Shown in pieces: positions 35,381 to 47,249 of a DNA stretch of 64,000 bases; the stretch's first letter is position 1, and every line of letters begins with the position of its first letter. The notes below the pieces were generated by a model that was not told the DNA's origin, did not search any database, and worked only from the letters and a program-made list of their open reading frames with translations. Where the stretch lies: the NCBI RefSeq assembly GCF_026914265.1, contig NC_069124.1, positions 72,340,402 through 72,404,401 on the forward strand, given 5' to 3'. Made by a program: the position numbers and the translations under genes. This DNA comes from Mya arenaria. Lineage: Eukaryota; Mollusca; Bivalvia; Myida; Myidae.

Positions 35381-37919
35381 GCAGCTTTCAATATTTTGTT
35401 TGCATTTACCCGTGCAGCCTTATCAACAGCATTGTAAATAACAGCATAATACATGGTATTATTAATCGCCAAAGCAAAGTAATAAGGTAGTTTTTTATAT
35501 CATGGATATGTATGTTTGAGAAAAGCCCATTATCATTCGTCAACTTCGAAATGCAAACAGTTGTGCTGTTAAATAAAAAGTCATGATTAAGGCTATAAAA
35601 ACGTACTGTTTTAACTTACCAATGTAAAGGGATCTAAAGCAATTTCAGCGTGTACTATAATATTTGATATAGGTTTGTATTCTATAAACGTGGCTTAATA
35701 TGCTGTAGCTTTTTTTATCTAGGATCCATGAAATGCACTTAGTGAAACCTGTCCGTAACTTAAGTATCGGAAGTAATAAAACGGTAATTAAAGCTTAAGA
35801 TGAGTACATTATACTTATCAAGTGTTGGCACTGTTGTTCCAGCTCCGTTTAGCTGATGTTTGTATCCGGTCATTGAATTTAACATACTTTATCAGTTCAT
35901 ATGATAGTTTTACTATAATCTTCATTGCTTTAAAGCAACCACAGGCTCCGACAAGGGTTCTGTTTATAATTTTGATATTACTGATAAATATTGGGAAAAG
36001 TTTGAAATTTTACGCATATTAAGTAGTTTTAACCCTTAATACCATCATTAAGAGTGTCACGGGCGCAGACACTGTTGAGGGTTTTACGTCTGCCCTTCCT
36101 CCACGCAAATAGGTGGCTCCTCATCCAGCAAGTTATGCCAGAAGTAGAAGTATTTTATGCGTGTGTCGTATGTTGTTTGTGTTTGATTTTTGTGTCTCTC
36201 GTGTCAGTTGGGCCTTACCTTTCGCCTCTAAACAGGACTTTGATTTGTAATTAGACTACTTGGCTTGTCCCTGTATTTTACTTTGTATTAATCATTCTTT
36301 TAAACATGTAAAGCTGTCCTTCATCTTTTTTTCATTTATCCGTGCAACCTTAACAACAGCTTTGCAAATGACAACATAAACATGGTAATATTAATCGTCA
36401 AAGATAAAGCTTTAATATATGTGTATGTATCATTGTCGTGTAGTCCTCAACATATTTTCTTATCCAAAGCCGCAATGTCAAGAACTTATATATATAGATA
36501 TTGGGTATGTCACCGTATTTTAGTTCTATATTCTCACAACATATATATAAAGATCAATGACACTCAGGTAAACGGATAACCATTGTGGTTGTTGTTGTTT
36601 ATTAAATGTTGATATGGGTTTTTCTGCTGCTGTTGTCATCTGTTCTGTTGGTGTTGATATCTTACCTATGTAATAACGTAAATATCCTATTTTAGAAAAC
36701 AAGCTTTTCAAAAACGGGATCAAATGGAAAAAAATGAGATAATATGATAACATTATCAGTGAAGAAAAATCAGTCTGGACATAACAATAGTTCTTTGATA
36801 TCAATGGTGATTACATTTGCCTTTAGAGATTTGTATTTTTGACAGTAATCGATGTAAAAAAATCCTCATTTCCTTTAGTAAACCGACCATTACAATTACC
36901 AAAGGCTTCGACATCCCAAAATTTCGATTGTGTGTGATTCTTCCACGGTAAAATAACACACAAACAAACAAACGGGATTTCAGACACATAATTATCATAC
37001 TAAACATACTGTTTGTGTAATCACAACGTGTACGTCTTGGTTCATTTGAAATCACGATATAAACAAGATTATTGAAAACACAGGACACAGTTTAGTGTTT
37101 AACAAGTAGAAGAAATGTTGTTGAGTCCATGTTTGGGCTTGTAGAATATTTTAATTGTCCAATGGCCTTATTTCTTCCAATTGTGATTACGCTATTTCAG
37201 CGTTATTTGATTTATAGTTTCGGGATAGTTAGAAATAGAAATATGACATTGGAAGACAAAATCGTACGAAATAAGGTCGTTGCCTGGTAACTCCAAAGTG
37301 ATCAAATCCTAAAAACTGAATGGAAGTTTACCAATCGCGCCTGTTTGTCATCAAATGGTACATAAAACTCTGATGGTATTTTATTTAACATCAGAGTGAC
37401 TTATTTTCGGGGGTTGGTTTTCACGATCTTCCAAACTATATTCATCGTCATTTCCGTTGTACACTCCTAACATAACTAACTACTCGTCTGATTGTTTGCG
37501 CATTCGGTATACAAAGCTTACAAGCTGACCTGAACCGGCATCAGCGGTATTGTACGTTCGTGAATCATTAGGTCAGAAAGTAGTTACTGCAACCACAACG
37601 AATGTTCTAGCTGTAATATGCTTTTAATCACATGAGCAGTAAGTGAACCTTCTGTTTCGTACCATGGTGTCAAGGAAAACGTTCAATAACTGGAGATCGT
37701 ATAAATGATTATCGTTGTTATGTATCCGCACGTTCACTGCAAAGTCAAGCTCCGCATTACAATTTCCTAAGTATAAAATTACAATCTCCTAAGTATAAAA
37801 TGTCTACATCCCAAAATTGGCTGAAACTTTAGAAAGTTTCAGATGGGATTTTCTAACGTTAATCGTAGTAACTTTGACTGATGTTAAACATATCTAAATT
37901 GATAAACATACCTAGTATA

Positions 37920-38030
37920 TATATAGTATGTATGCACTGTGCTTCTTGTGGAGTTTTGTGCCGTTCTTCCATGTTTCTTGTTTGTGATTTATTGCTACTA
38001 AGCTTGTTTCTGTAGCTTTTCGCATAAATA
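37920..38030 (+). repeat. Dispersed repeat R, shortened copy
   Basis: 'TGTGGAGTTTTGTGCCGTTC' and 'ACTAAGCTTGTTTCTGTAGC' match the two ends of repeat R. The middle part with the 'CTTTGGCGT' phrase is missing. Confidence 0.6.
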
Positions 38031-40445
38031 TTCTTCCAGAAATATTTTCATTGAAATTGAGAAGAAAAATATCAAATTTTCTAAACTGACAAAAATGCGT
38101 CGATAGGTTCTGTCTAAGCATAAAAGAAGATCTCTTTAAAAAGTTTACATTTTGCATTTCTTTGTAATGTTCTTTGATGACTACCAGCGATCTCCTTAAT
38201 TCTCATCGTTTCGCTATTGAATTTTGTTTTGTTAGGCTTTTCCCCATGAGAAATCGGTGTTAAGCTCCGAAACCACTTTTCAGAATATTAATGTGGCGGT
38301 TATACTGATCGTTTTAAATTTGCCTTTTCGTCAATTATTGTAATATGAGATGCAGGAGGAGCGAACAGATGGATATATTCAGTGTATGAAATATTTCCCG
38401 AGTTAGTGCAAACTTTCCTTTTCTGTTTTCCGACGTTGCCAGTTAATAGATGTTGTTTCGTGGTTTATCTCTGTATAAAAAACCTTTCTGTCAAGCTTTT
38501 ATGGTCTAAATGTCATCACGTGTACTCAATTAGTTGGCTACAAACATTTGGTCTAAGTAGGGAAGGTTGAAATTTCTGCATCAAGTGAACATAATTCGGT
38601 TGAAGTTTTGCTGCGTTCAATGGTGTTACAAAAACAGAAATACTTTTAATTTAAACTTTACCATACATTAACCGAGTTCATCGCACAGCCACTTGTGTCT
38701 TAAATTATAATTGCTTTCTTCAACTGATTATTTTTGTTGAAACAATGAACGTGTAAGAAAATGATCAATGGAATGAATCTGATTACATTTAAATGCACAT
38801 TTGGAAAAGTGCCTCCCTCGTTTAATTAAGTATGTCATATCTTGCCTGACTCACAACCAAAGTTTTCTAAACGGTAGTCATTTCATTATGACATTATTTG
38901 AATTATTATTTATATGATTTGGCGATATCGTTCATGGACTGTTATGCAGAATAATTTGTCTCACCGTTATTGACAAATGATCATTATTGGTTCTCTTGTC
39001 CAGACATCTTAACTTAATATTGGACGATTTTGTTTTGTGCAATGCCAAGTCATTTGTCGCAAAAGATGCACAGCTGAAATGGGCGCAAAACCCAAGTAAA
39101 ACCTGTACTTTTGAATTAAGGGAATTCTAGCAACAGCCACTTTCACTTAATTTAACCAAAATGGTTTATAAGAAGCTTTTTACACAATATAAAAATAAAG
39201 TAAGCATTTAGGCATTTAAGGTATTAGCCGCGTAATACACACTTTTTTAAAAGCTTTAACCGACAACATAGTTATAATCACGGTATACTATGGGACTTTT
39301 ATCCAAATTTTGAAGATTTTTTACCGTGAATTAAAAAAGTTATTTATGTTTCATTACACCCACCCCCAAACTCAAAGGGCTACAAAGAGCGACAAGTAAA
39401 TATTTTGTCTATATTTTATTTTTTTTCGCATTATCAGAGATTATGAAATAAACACAACAGTTTCTGGTAAAATAAACTTCAGTTAACAGAAAACTAAAGT
39501 TCAAACGAACACATTATTGATACACATGGAAAAAAATCATTTTGATTGATCTTATGATTCTTCGGAAAAGAGCAGTTTTTCGATGTTTGAAAATATATAG
39601 CAGTTTTATAAAATTCATAAAAAATAGTTAACTATAAGGCAAGCTGCTGAAATCATTTTAGATATTATCTATGATGTCTATTGAACAATTTAAAAGACAA
39701 TTTATGATAGTTTACCGTCCAGTTTTGAAGAAAATATACATAATGTCATGTTACCATACATTTTTATAGCTAATAAAATGCTTAAAAATCAACCTTTTTC
39801 TTGTAAAAAATTATAAAGCTTAATTGGACTTATTCATAAAATGTACTCTTTCAAATAAATGAATTTTACTTATGATACTAACTCAGAATACAGAGTTTAA
39901 AACAAATGAGTGTACTTTTAAACTAAAATATGTGAAGAAACAAGAACACTAAGTGGGCTCAGCCGCCCCTCCAAAAATATCAGAGTGAAAGTTCTCAACT
40001 AATGTTTTTTTTTTAAATATTATAACATGTAAACAATCTCTGTGGGTAATTTGATGTATATCTGTTTTATTTTGTCATTGGTATTCTAACAATTAGTTGT
40101 TTTCACAATAATTCTTCACTCTTCAACATTTGAAATTTGGTCTGTTCCCATGCTTTGTACTTGTAGTGTGTGCACAGATGATAACTACTCAATGCTGAGT
40201 CAATGCTGATTTGGTTTTCATGCACCTTTAGGTACTTTACCCATCAAGAATGTTTAGTGCTGTAAAGGAAAAAAGTTGTACTTTAAAGCCTTTTTAACTA
40301 ATTAGTATAGATAATTATACTGCCATACATATACAAAATAAAATATAAACAGTTTAATATTTTTCGACATTATTTTGAAAAAACAACAACAAGCTGATAC
40401 ATACATGTATATATATAAAGAAAATTATTAAATTTATCAATAAAA

Positions 40446-40446
<1 letters not shown>

Positions 40447-40500
<54 letters not shown>

Positions 40501-40562
40501 CCACCACCACCACCACCACCACCACCACCATCACCACCACCACCACCACCACCACCACCACT
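40447..40562. repeat. (CAT)n-(CAC)n trinucleotide microsatellite
   Basis: A long run of CAT/ATC units followed by CAC/ACC units. Translated on the minus strand it gives runs of Met and Val, which is an artefact of the repeat. Confidence 0.97.
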
Positions 40563-41268
40563 TGATTATTGAATACAGTAGGGTTATAAAAACAAAAACC
40601 AAGTCAAATATGTTTTATATGAAATACATCAGCTCGATCAGATGCGACTGCCTTGTGGATGGACATGGCTGTCAAATCCGCTCTCAAGGATCCAACATAG
40701 TATTTAATGCAGGCTGGAATTCTTCATAACCCAGTGTTGTAGACTAAGTAATATTCAGTCATTTTCCTGCCTGGAAGAAATTAGGCTTCTGATTATCAAC
40801 CAGCAGAAACTACCACCGTAAAATACAAATGCACAAGTATTATACATTCTGCACTAATATCTGTTTTAGCCAAGAGTAAGGGTTGGTAGGCACAAATGTG
40901 TAGTTGTTGTGCATATGGTTGATAATGATTCACAACAGTGTGGGGTTTTAACGAGACCTACACCAAGCCAATGAATGTCAATAGTGTCCTAGCAGATGCG
41001 GCTTCAAGCCCCAAACCACATACAACTTTTTTTCACAGGTTAATTTTGAAAGATCAATTTTTTAAACAAATAACGGGTATGTACTGTATTGTGGTATGTT
41101 AGAAATAGGTCACGTACCAAAACACATCATTTTTAAACAAAAATTTAAGTCTAATATTTTTCTAAGATAAAACAATCAATTTAAAGATTACATACTCATA
41201 TTATATCTTAAACATAAGTTATGTACATAAGTACATATAAAAATATATAACAAGTACATGTAAAATAT

Positions 41269-41372
41269 TAGTCATTCTAAAATGCCGTCCAGGCTTCTTT
41301 TTTTAATGATGGTTAGCCTGGACTAACCATCATTAAAAAAAAAGAAGCCTGGACGGCATTTTAGAATGACTA
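41269..41372. repeat. Near-perfect hairpin with 48-50 bp arms
   Basis: Arms 41,269-41,316 and 41,323-41,372 are exact reverse complements apart from two extra bases in one A/T run. The loop is only six bases (CCTGGA). The arms hold 'AAAATGCCGTCCAGGC'. TA lies at both outer ends, compatible with a Tc1/mariner-type foldback MITE. The stem would also make a stable RNA hairpin if transcribed. Confidence 0.9.
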
Positions 41373-44300
41373 GTAAAATATGAACATGCTGTCTAAACAT
41401 TTAGCTAATAAAAATGATTTAAGAATTCCAAAAATAATTAAAAAAACAAACGTTTTTGAACACATCAACGTACAAAACTGCTCAAGGATACTTACATTCA
41501 GAGCCCTTTGATACGAATATCTCAGTTCCATGCCGATTGTTGACAGTTCGTTTTTTCGAGAGAAAATCTTCTCTTACGCGTATATTTCACTTATAATCCA
41601 TGTTTAACTGTAATGACTCAAATTGTTGGATGTATCGTAATCAACTGTCAGCGTGTACTTTTAGTGTTTATTTATTTTAAACGTATATTCATGAGAAAAA
41701 TGTCACCATGTTTCCAAATCCTACGATGTAGAAATTCCATTATTGACCTATGAACACAGTGACTTGAAGGGAATGTGCTGAATTTTGACCTCTACAAAAT
41801 TTAGTGACATTTTACCAAAAAATAACCCAAAATATAAACAAAAATTCTTCAGATTCATCAAAGGGGTCACTCATACCAACTATCTAGCATAAATAACTAT
41901 GAATTACGGCACTTTTACAAAGTCAGAAAATCTCGATTTGTCTAAATAGAGTAAAGTGAAACAACTCCAATTTCATCGAAATGTGACAGCTAAGAACAAC
42001 ATGCCTACAAAGGCACCCAAACGAAAAGTTGCAACAAAAACATGCAGCCAACATGCAGAAAAAACTTCAATCTTTCAATTGCAATCAATATTCTCACCTG
42101 AACATGTTGGAGAAATTTGATAAAGTTTCTGAAAATATCGCAAAAATATCTCAACACAGACTTGCGACAAAAATACTCAGAGCATTTGGAGAGAAATACC
42201 AAAACCAGAACAGGAAAAAATGCAATGCCGAACAAATGTATTGGCACCTTAGCAGTTTTCCTATTCAAAAACACCCAGACCGAATACAAGCACTAACTGA
42301 CCAACATTAAAAATATACCGACAACGCTTACAGTTGGGCTACCGAGCACGCGATGGGTTTGTTAACAACTTCCACATTATTATTATTGTTTCGATTTTCG
42401 TAAATCCTTGTAGATGTTTAATGCTACATTTGCCATAGATCGCTGATAAACAGTTATCCAGTCAATTTCAAATTTCAATTATAAATGTGTCTGCATTATT
42501 TATTGCAACATTTCTTAAAGATGATATCAGGAATTTCTCTAAAGATGATAGCAATCTCGTTCACCTGTATGTGTAGAACTAATATATCAATATTAATGCA
42601 GTCAATGCAGTTTTCATAACCACACTCAACCTGATACATTTGATTGCACATTTGATTTTACTTTAATCCATTACCTTCCATGTCATAGGTCTGTATATTG
42701 CCTGTTTCACCATGTATTGGCGTAGACATGGTATACCAGCCCACAAAGTCAATTGTATTTCAACATATCGCTACTGGTACACAAAACAGCTGCGGTATGT
42801 ATGTGAACGGACACGAAAGGCGGAGAGACGAGTAGGACTAGCTGATCCTTTTGGTCGGATTGGGGACAATACTGAATTATGCTTTTTGGAGAAAAAGCAT
42901 AAATCCATGCCACTAAAGATAAATCATAATCGTGCATTAATACTGTATATTTGTATATTTTTTATGGGTTGGTGGCTTTCTAGCAAATAAACTGTGTCAT
43001 CGTCATTGATTTTTCAAAAGCTCAGGGAGGAAGATTTTAAATTTAAATTACACACCACGCGCAAAGAAAACGGAATTGATAAGAGTCTGTTAATAGTTGA
43101 CACAAAAATCCTTTCACGTTTTGTATTTAGTCATGTAGGCTGACCAAGAGCTTTGCTGGGGACAAAATAATACCTATTTTAATTACTCGACGACGCAGTT
43201 ATCCGACGTGGAGTGGTTAATTTGTGAGAAGTATTTAGAAAGCAAAAACCATAGGCATTCTTCGACAGTGCTGTCAAACAATAAATCCAAACTAAAACTC
43301 TCACGACAAACTGTACTGAAATACCAATTTCCTGGTGATCTGGAATACTCTTCAATGCAGAATTACGTTTCGAATGCTATGTTAAATAGACATATTCGTC
43401 TGCATTAAGACATTGCATCGAGTGATTAACTTAAGAGCTCGAGCTACATGAGCCAAACCTCATCCAGTACTAAACATAAAACCAACATTTAAAGCAATAA
43501 ACCTGGTCCATTTTGATATTTGTTAAAATGTTCTGATATAGTATATACTTGGTGATCAATGGCACTCATTTGAATGAAATACGACCATCGAGATGGTTGC
43601 CTTTGTATTCGTTGTATTTATTGGTGGAAAATATCGACAAACACAGAGTTATACGATACAAGAATCATTATCTAAATTCGGGTATATAATTACAGGAAAC
43701 ATTAGCCACATGAGCCATTTCCGACATGAATAACATTAATGACCATCAGGAACATAGCAATTGAGGTTTAAATTGTGGTGGCCATAAAATGTACCAAACA
43801 GATGTCGATGGCTTTTTAAACGAAGTCTATGTCGACGACAATCGATATTGTTCATTTCAATATCCCGTGGTTTTATAACACTAAGTCAGACTTTACAAAT
43901 ACAAATATGCTTACCAAGCAGATCCTCGCGATTTTCACTGGTGAAAACATCTGCTTTCTCATTTCTATCGGAAGGCCAAGTTTCGCTTAAAGCAAAAATA
44001 TCCAAACTAATACAGCAAACAGAACGTTTATTTCCGAAGGTGCTATGGACTTTGTAGTGGACTATTATAAAATTAGAAAAGTATATTCAAAAGTGTCTAA
44101 GGAAGCTGAAAATGATAAAAAGATATACAGGACAAGATTAATTCTGAACCTTTAAACAACAACACAAAAAGGGCATACTAACGTTATATAAATGATATGT
44201 ATAAAATACTATAATGTTATTCCTCTGTATTTGCCACTGTTTTTGCCACGGGTACCTTGATCTCTCGTATTCATGAAGCATAATGTATCGGCGATCGGGG

Positions 44301-44452
44301 AAAGAACTTACGTGTGATCTCGTGTCATTTGCGCATCTCAGCCACCGACTCCCAGCTCATTGTTCGTATTTCATCAAAGCGTTCCTATAACATTAATGTA
44401 CATCGCTGAAACATTGAATGATAATTTGTTTATGTCAGTAGTTAAAAGGATA

Positions 44453-44524
44453 AGGGGACACCCGGGTTCGAACCGGGGACCTCTCGATCTGCAGTCGAAT
44501 GCTCTACCACTGAGCTATATCCCC
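44453..44524 (-). tRNA. tRNA-Cys (GCA), Z3 minus copy
   Basis: A complete 72-nt tRNA-Cys. Every stem pairs: acceptor GGGGATA/TGTCCCC, D arm GCTC/GAGC, anticodon stem TTCGA/TCGAG (one G-T pair), T stem CCCGG/CCGGG. The anticodon loop is CTGCAGA and the discriminator is T. TTTT follows on the minus strand. It is the best-preserved of the six full-length copies and the strongest candidate for a working gene. It is divergently paired with the copy at 50,819-50,890, from which it is now separated by a retrotransposon. Confidence 0.95.
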
Positions 44525-44571
44525 ACATCTAACATATTACTTTATTGATAAGTTTATCTAAAACGTCATCA

Positions 44572-44658
44572 TCATCAGATCTATCCTTGCGACATATTGT
44601 ATCAATATTATCATCGCGATAATATTGATACAATATGTCGCAAGAATAAATCTGATGA
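44572..44658. repeat. Inverted duplication inside Z3
   Basis: Two 41-bp arms (44,572-44,612 and 44,618-44,658) with about three mismatches and a 5-base spacer, centred on 'GACATATTGTATCAATATT'. Z1 and Z2 have this sequence only once ('ATTGATGCAATATGTCGCAA' in Z2), so the inversion arose in Z3. The hairpin lies between a tRNA-Cys and its relic. Confidence 0.85.
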
Positions 44659-44719
44659 AGAGGTCACTTTATTTATAGTAATACTTATAAGTATATTTGT
44701 ATTTGTGCATAACTGGTGG

Positions 44720-44770
44720 TGTAAGGTACTCGATCTTCAGTTTTATGCCCTACCACTAAGCTATGCAATA
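44720..44770 (-). pseudogene. tRNA-Cys relic, Z3
   Basis: 'CTCGATCTTCAGTTTTATGC' then 'CCTACCACTAAGCTATGC' is the third copy of the decayed reverse-strand tRNA-Cys half seen in Z1 and Z2. Confidence 0.6.
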
Positions 44771-44833
44771 TAACTCAAAGTTAACTATATTCCTCATACT
44801 ATCAATACAATATGTCGCCAAAGCTGATATACC

Positions 44834-44889
44834 GTCTCAACTCACCCTTACCAAAACAAACACCGTTTATGCTGACGAGACTAGTTTAT
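44834..44889 (-). repeat. Split direct repeat B2 (element 3' end)
   Basis: 56 bp, identical to 45,589-45,644. It begins GTCTCAACTCACCCTTACCA on the plus strand and marks the outer 3' edge of the element. Confidence 0.95.
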
Positions 44890-45406
44890 TTGTGGCAACA
44901 ACAGATACAAGGGGGTGGCAACAACAAAAATCCAAACACAAGAGTGTACTACAACTATTATTAACTTCTTTGCGTGTATATAAAACTATACTATCATTTT
45001 TACGTGTTTTCATACATAACGTTTTAACGTTATAACATGTACATAAGTATACATGTATTACCCCCAAACTGAGCATGTCACAATCCTATCGAAAAACATA
45101 TGTTTCTGAATCAGTAACGTATGTAAAAAAATAAGATCGAATATTATTCTCTGGGATACTGGCCGTCCAGGAAAAACCTCGCTTATCTTTTTTAAATGTG
45201 CGAGGAAACCTGTATTCGTAACAATGCTCGAAACACGTTTAGTGTTTCTCATACTAACCCTCCAAATATGAGACAACGAATATATCTCAACATGCTCCAT
45301 TATACAAATTCAAAACTATTATTTAATTGTACATACAATCTCATTGCGGTTATATTGTGAAATAATATAATTTTCACCAAATAACATGTTCATCACGAAA
45401 ATATAA

Positions 45407-45588
45407 TTCAAGTTTGATGTTGCCCGAACAGCAGTCTCGGTAGAAATGACCAAAGCCCACTTTACCCGCCTAACTACGTCATTTCCCGCGCTTTATAGCG
45501 CCACCTACAAAACTGACCAAACCAGTTTTTGACAGGCTATTTTGAGACAATTGTTCTCCGCTATACGGTGTAACGCTGAGAACTATAT
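45407..45588 (-). repeat. Split direct repeat A2
   Basis: 182 bp, matching 50,569-50,750 with a single difference. It directly abuts B1, as the split-repeat model requires. The 517 bp between A2 and B2 hold no recognised gene. Confidence 0.95.
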
Positions 45589-45644
45589 GTCTCAACTCAC
45601 CCTTACCAAAACAAACACCGTTTATGCTGACGAGACTAGTTTAT
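45589..45644 (-). repeat. Split direct repeat B1
   Basis: 56 bp, identical to B2 at 44,834-44,889. It lies between the recombinase region and A2. Confidence 0.95.
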
Positions 45645-45719
45645 AGATCTATTAGCAAATTTAGAAGAGTTTTTTTTTATATATATTTTCGTGATTCTTC
45701 ATTACATAATATTACCATT

Positions 45720-46764
45720 TCATAACTTTAATGATTTTGTTATCAATAATTTCTTGTCTAATGAATCCTTTATATAACCATCCTTTGCCTGGTCAGTTTT
45801 CCATCTACCGTGCCTCTTTATACATCTATCAGATATACCATCCGCGTTTGCTGCGGATGTAGCACCGCTAGCTCGTAAAGTATGCGTACCCAGCTTGAGA
45901 TTTGGTGCTACCAATAATAATTTTGAAACAATACATTTCCTTGCCCTAGTGTAACTGATCTTTTTGTTTTTAGTTATTAATCGAAAAGAGGCCTTTGATT
46001 TTAAGACGGGTTTGAATAAAAATTCATCTGAAGTTTCATCAAGTCCTGCCAAATTCATATAACGTTGTAACATGATATATGGACAAGCAATTGTGCTACC
46101 TTTAGCTATCAAAACCTCCCTTCCCTCCCTATAAATGTCAGTTTTACTTAATCTTATCTTGAGCACTATAGTTTGAAAATTCACGTCCGAACAACGGAGG
46201 TTGCTCATTTCGTTATAACGCAAAAATCCAAGCATAGCACAGTAATATCATAGCTAAATCTCTTACATTTGTTAGTGACATGTCTTTCTCCATTAAAGTA
46301 CACAAATCTATGACCATTGTGGAATCTACAACATCTTTCTTATTCTTAGGTTTAGAACGTAGTCTTTTTGCGGCATCACATAAATGTTTCACAAAACTGC
46401 TATCCGTAGGATCTGCTAATCCGTGTTAATGAATCCATTTAATGGTATAAATTGCCGAAAAAATGACACTGTAAGATTTTCCATTATCAAGCATATGAGA
46501 TATGTATATTGCCACAGACATAGCATTCGCTGGTAGGCATGATAAATGCATTGAATCACAAAACTTTTCAAAACTTTTGAAGCAACCACTATACTTCTCC
46601 GTTGTAGACGGCGCCCTCGATTGTAAAACATAGCTTGTCATCTTTCCAGCGATATCATCCGATTTGCTAATGTCTATGCCGACCTCTTTTATCTGTTGCT
46701 GAATTGTTGCTGTCAGACCAGGACCTGTCAAAATAATCAATGTATGAACATCTATCTTATACAA
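45720..46764 (-). pseudogene. Tyrosine recombinase region (fossil)
   Basis: The N-terminal part has the helical core-binding type of sequence (RAPSTTEKYSGCFKSFEKFC). The C-terminal catalytic part shows LGFLRYNEMSNLRCSDV, then the HTLR box, HGRW and a following DGYI, i.e. the R...HxxR...H/W...Y pattern of the family. This enzyme joins the circular DNA copy to the target and takes the place of an integrase. As a part of a broken element it is listed as a fossil, not as a working gene. Confidence 0.9.
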
Positions 46765-47249
46765 AACTTTGTCTTAAGAGCAATCATATGAAAAGGTAAC
46801 GGATTCTTACTGAAAACCCCGTTATTACCCTTTCCGTTGCCAATCACTCCATGTTTTGGTAAAACCTTGTATTCTCGTATATAACTTTTAAATATACCGT
46901 CTTTTTGTAAAAGACCAGGCCAAAATGGTGCCGACACCCAAAGCGGCACCACCAGCGTACATTCCGCATTCTCTTTTTCAATCTTTGAAATACGCTTTAC
47001 GGCCAATCTTGGTGAGGCACAGGCCAATTGTTAGATCCTTTCCAAGATTGACTGAAGGCATCAATACCTTCCGTTCCAGGAACCCACCATCTTGAATTGA
47101 AATCGCTTACATTGTTTATTGTAGGAAGAAGCAAATCTATCTACTTCGTATTTCCCTCAAAGATTGTCAAAATAACAGAACCACGTTTTTGATAAAAAAA
47201 ACCAGTCGTCACAGTCTTCACATCTGCTTAAAAAATCTGCTTGACAATT

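Larger units (their letters stand above)
39215..42190. other. Y2-specific stretch of about 3 kb
   Basis: Similarity to Y1 stops near 39,215 (Y1 about 17,385) and resumes near 42,195 (Y1 about 18,205). The 3-kb stretch is AT-rich and holds a trinucleotide repeat and a perfect hairpin. It has no coding frame of note. It may be an inserted noncoding element, or Y1 may have lost sequence; Y3 follows Y1 here, which favours insertion in Y2. Confidence 0.5.
35380..43560 (+). repeat. Block Y, copy 2
   Basis: Landmarks are 'GTGCAGCCTTATCAACAG' (35,411), 'GGCGCAGACACTGTTGAGG' (36,063), 'GACAGTAATCGATGTA' (36,841), 'GATCTTCCAAACTATATTCA' (37,425), 'GATGACTACCAGCGATCTCC' (38,175), 'AACCAGAACAGGAAAAAA' (42,203) and 'GGGGACAAAATAATACC' (43,157). 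It has about 3 kb at 39.2-42.2 kb in place of about 1 kb in Y1. No gene was found. It starts and ends with the same short segment, as Y1 appears to. Confidence 0.65.

Noticed and set aside
40370-40561. A frame encoding long runs of Val and Met
   Set aside because: It is the translation of the CAT/CAC trinucleotide repeat and has no other content.
41269-41372. A microRNA precursor
   Set aside because: The pairing is too perfect and the loop too small for a typical animal precursor, and TA at the ends fits a foldback element better. Small-RNA data could still change this.
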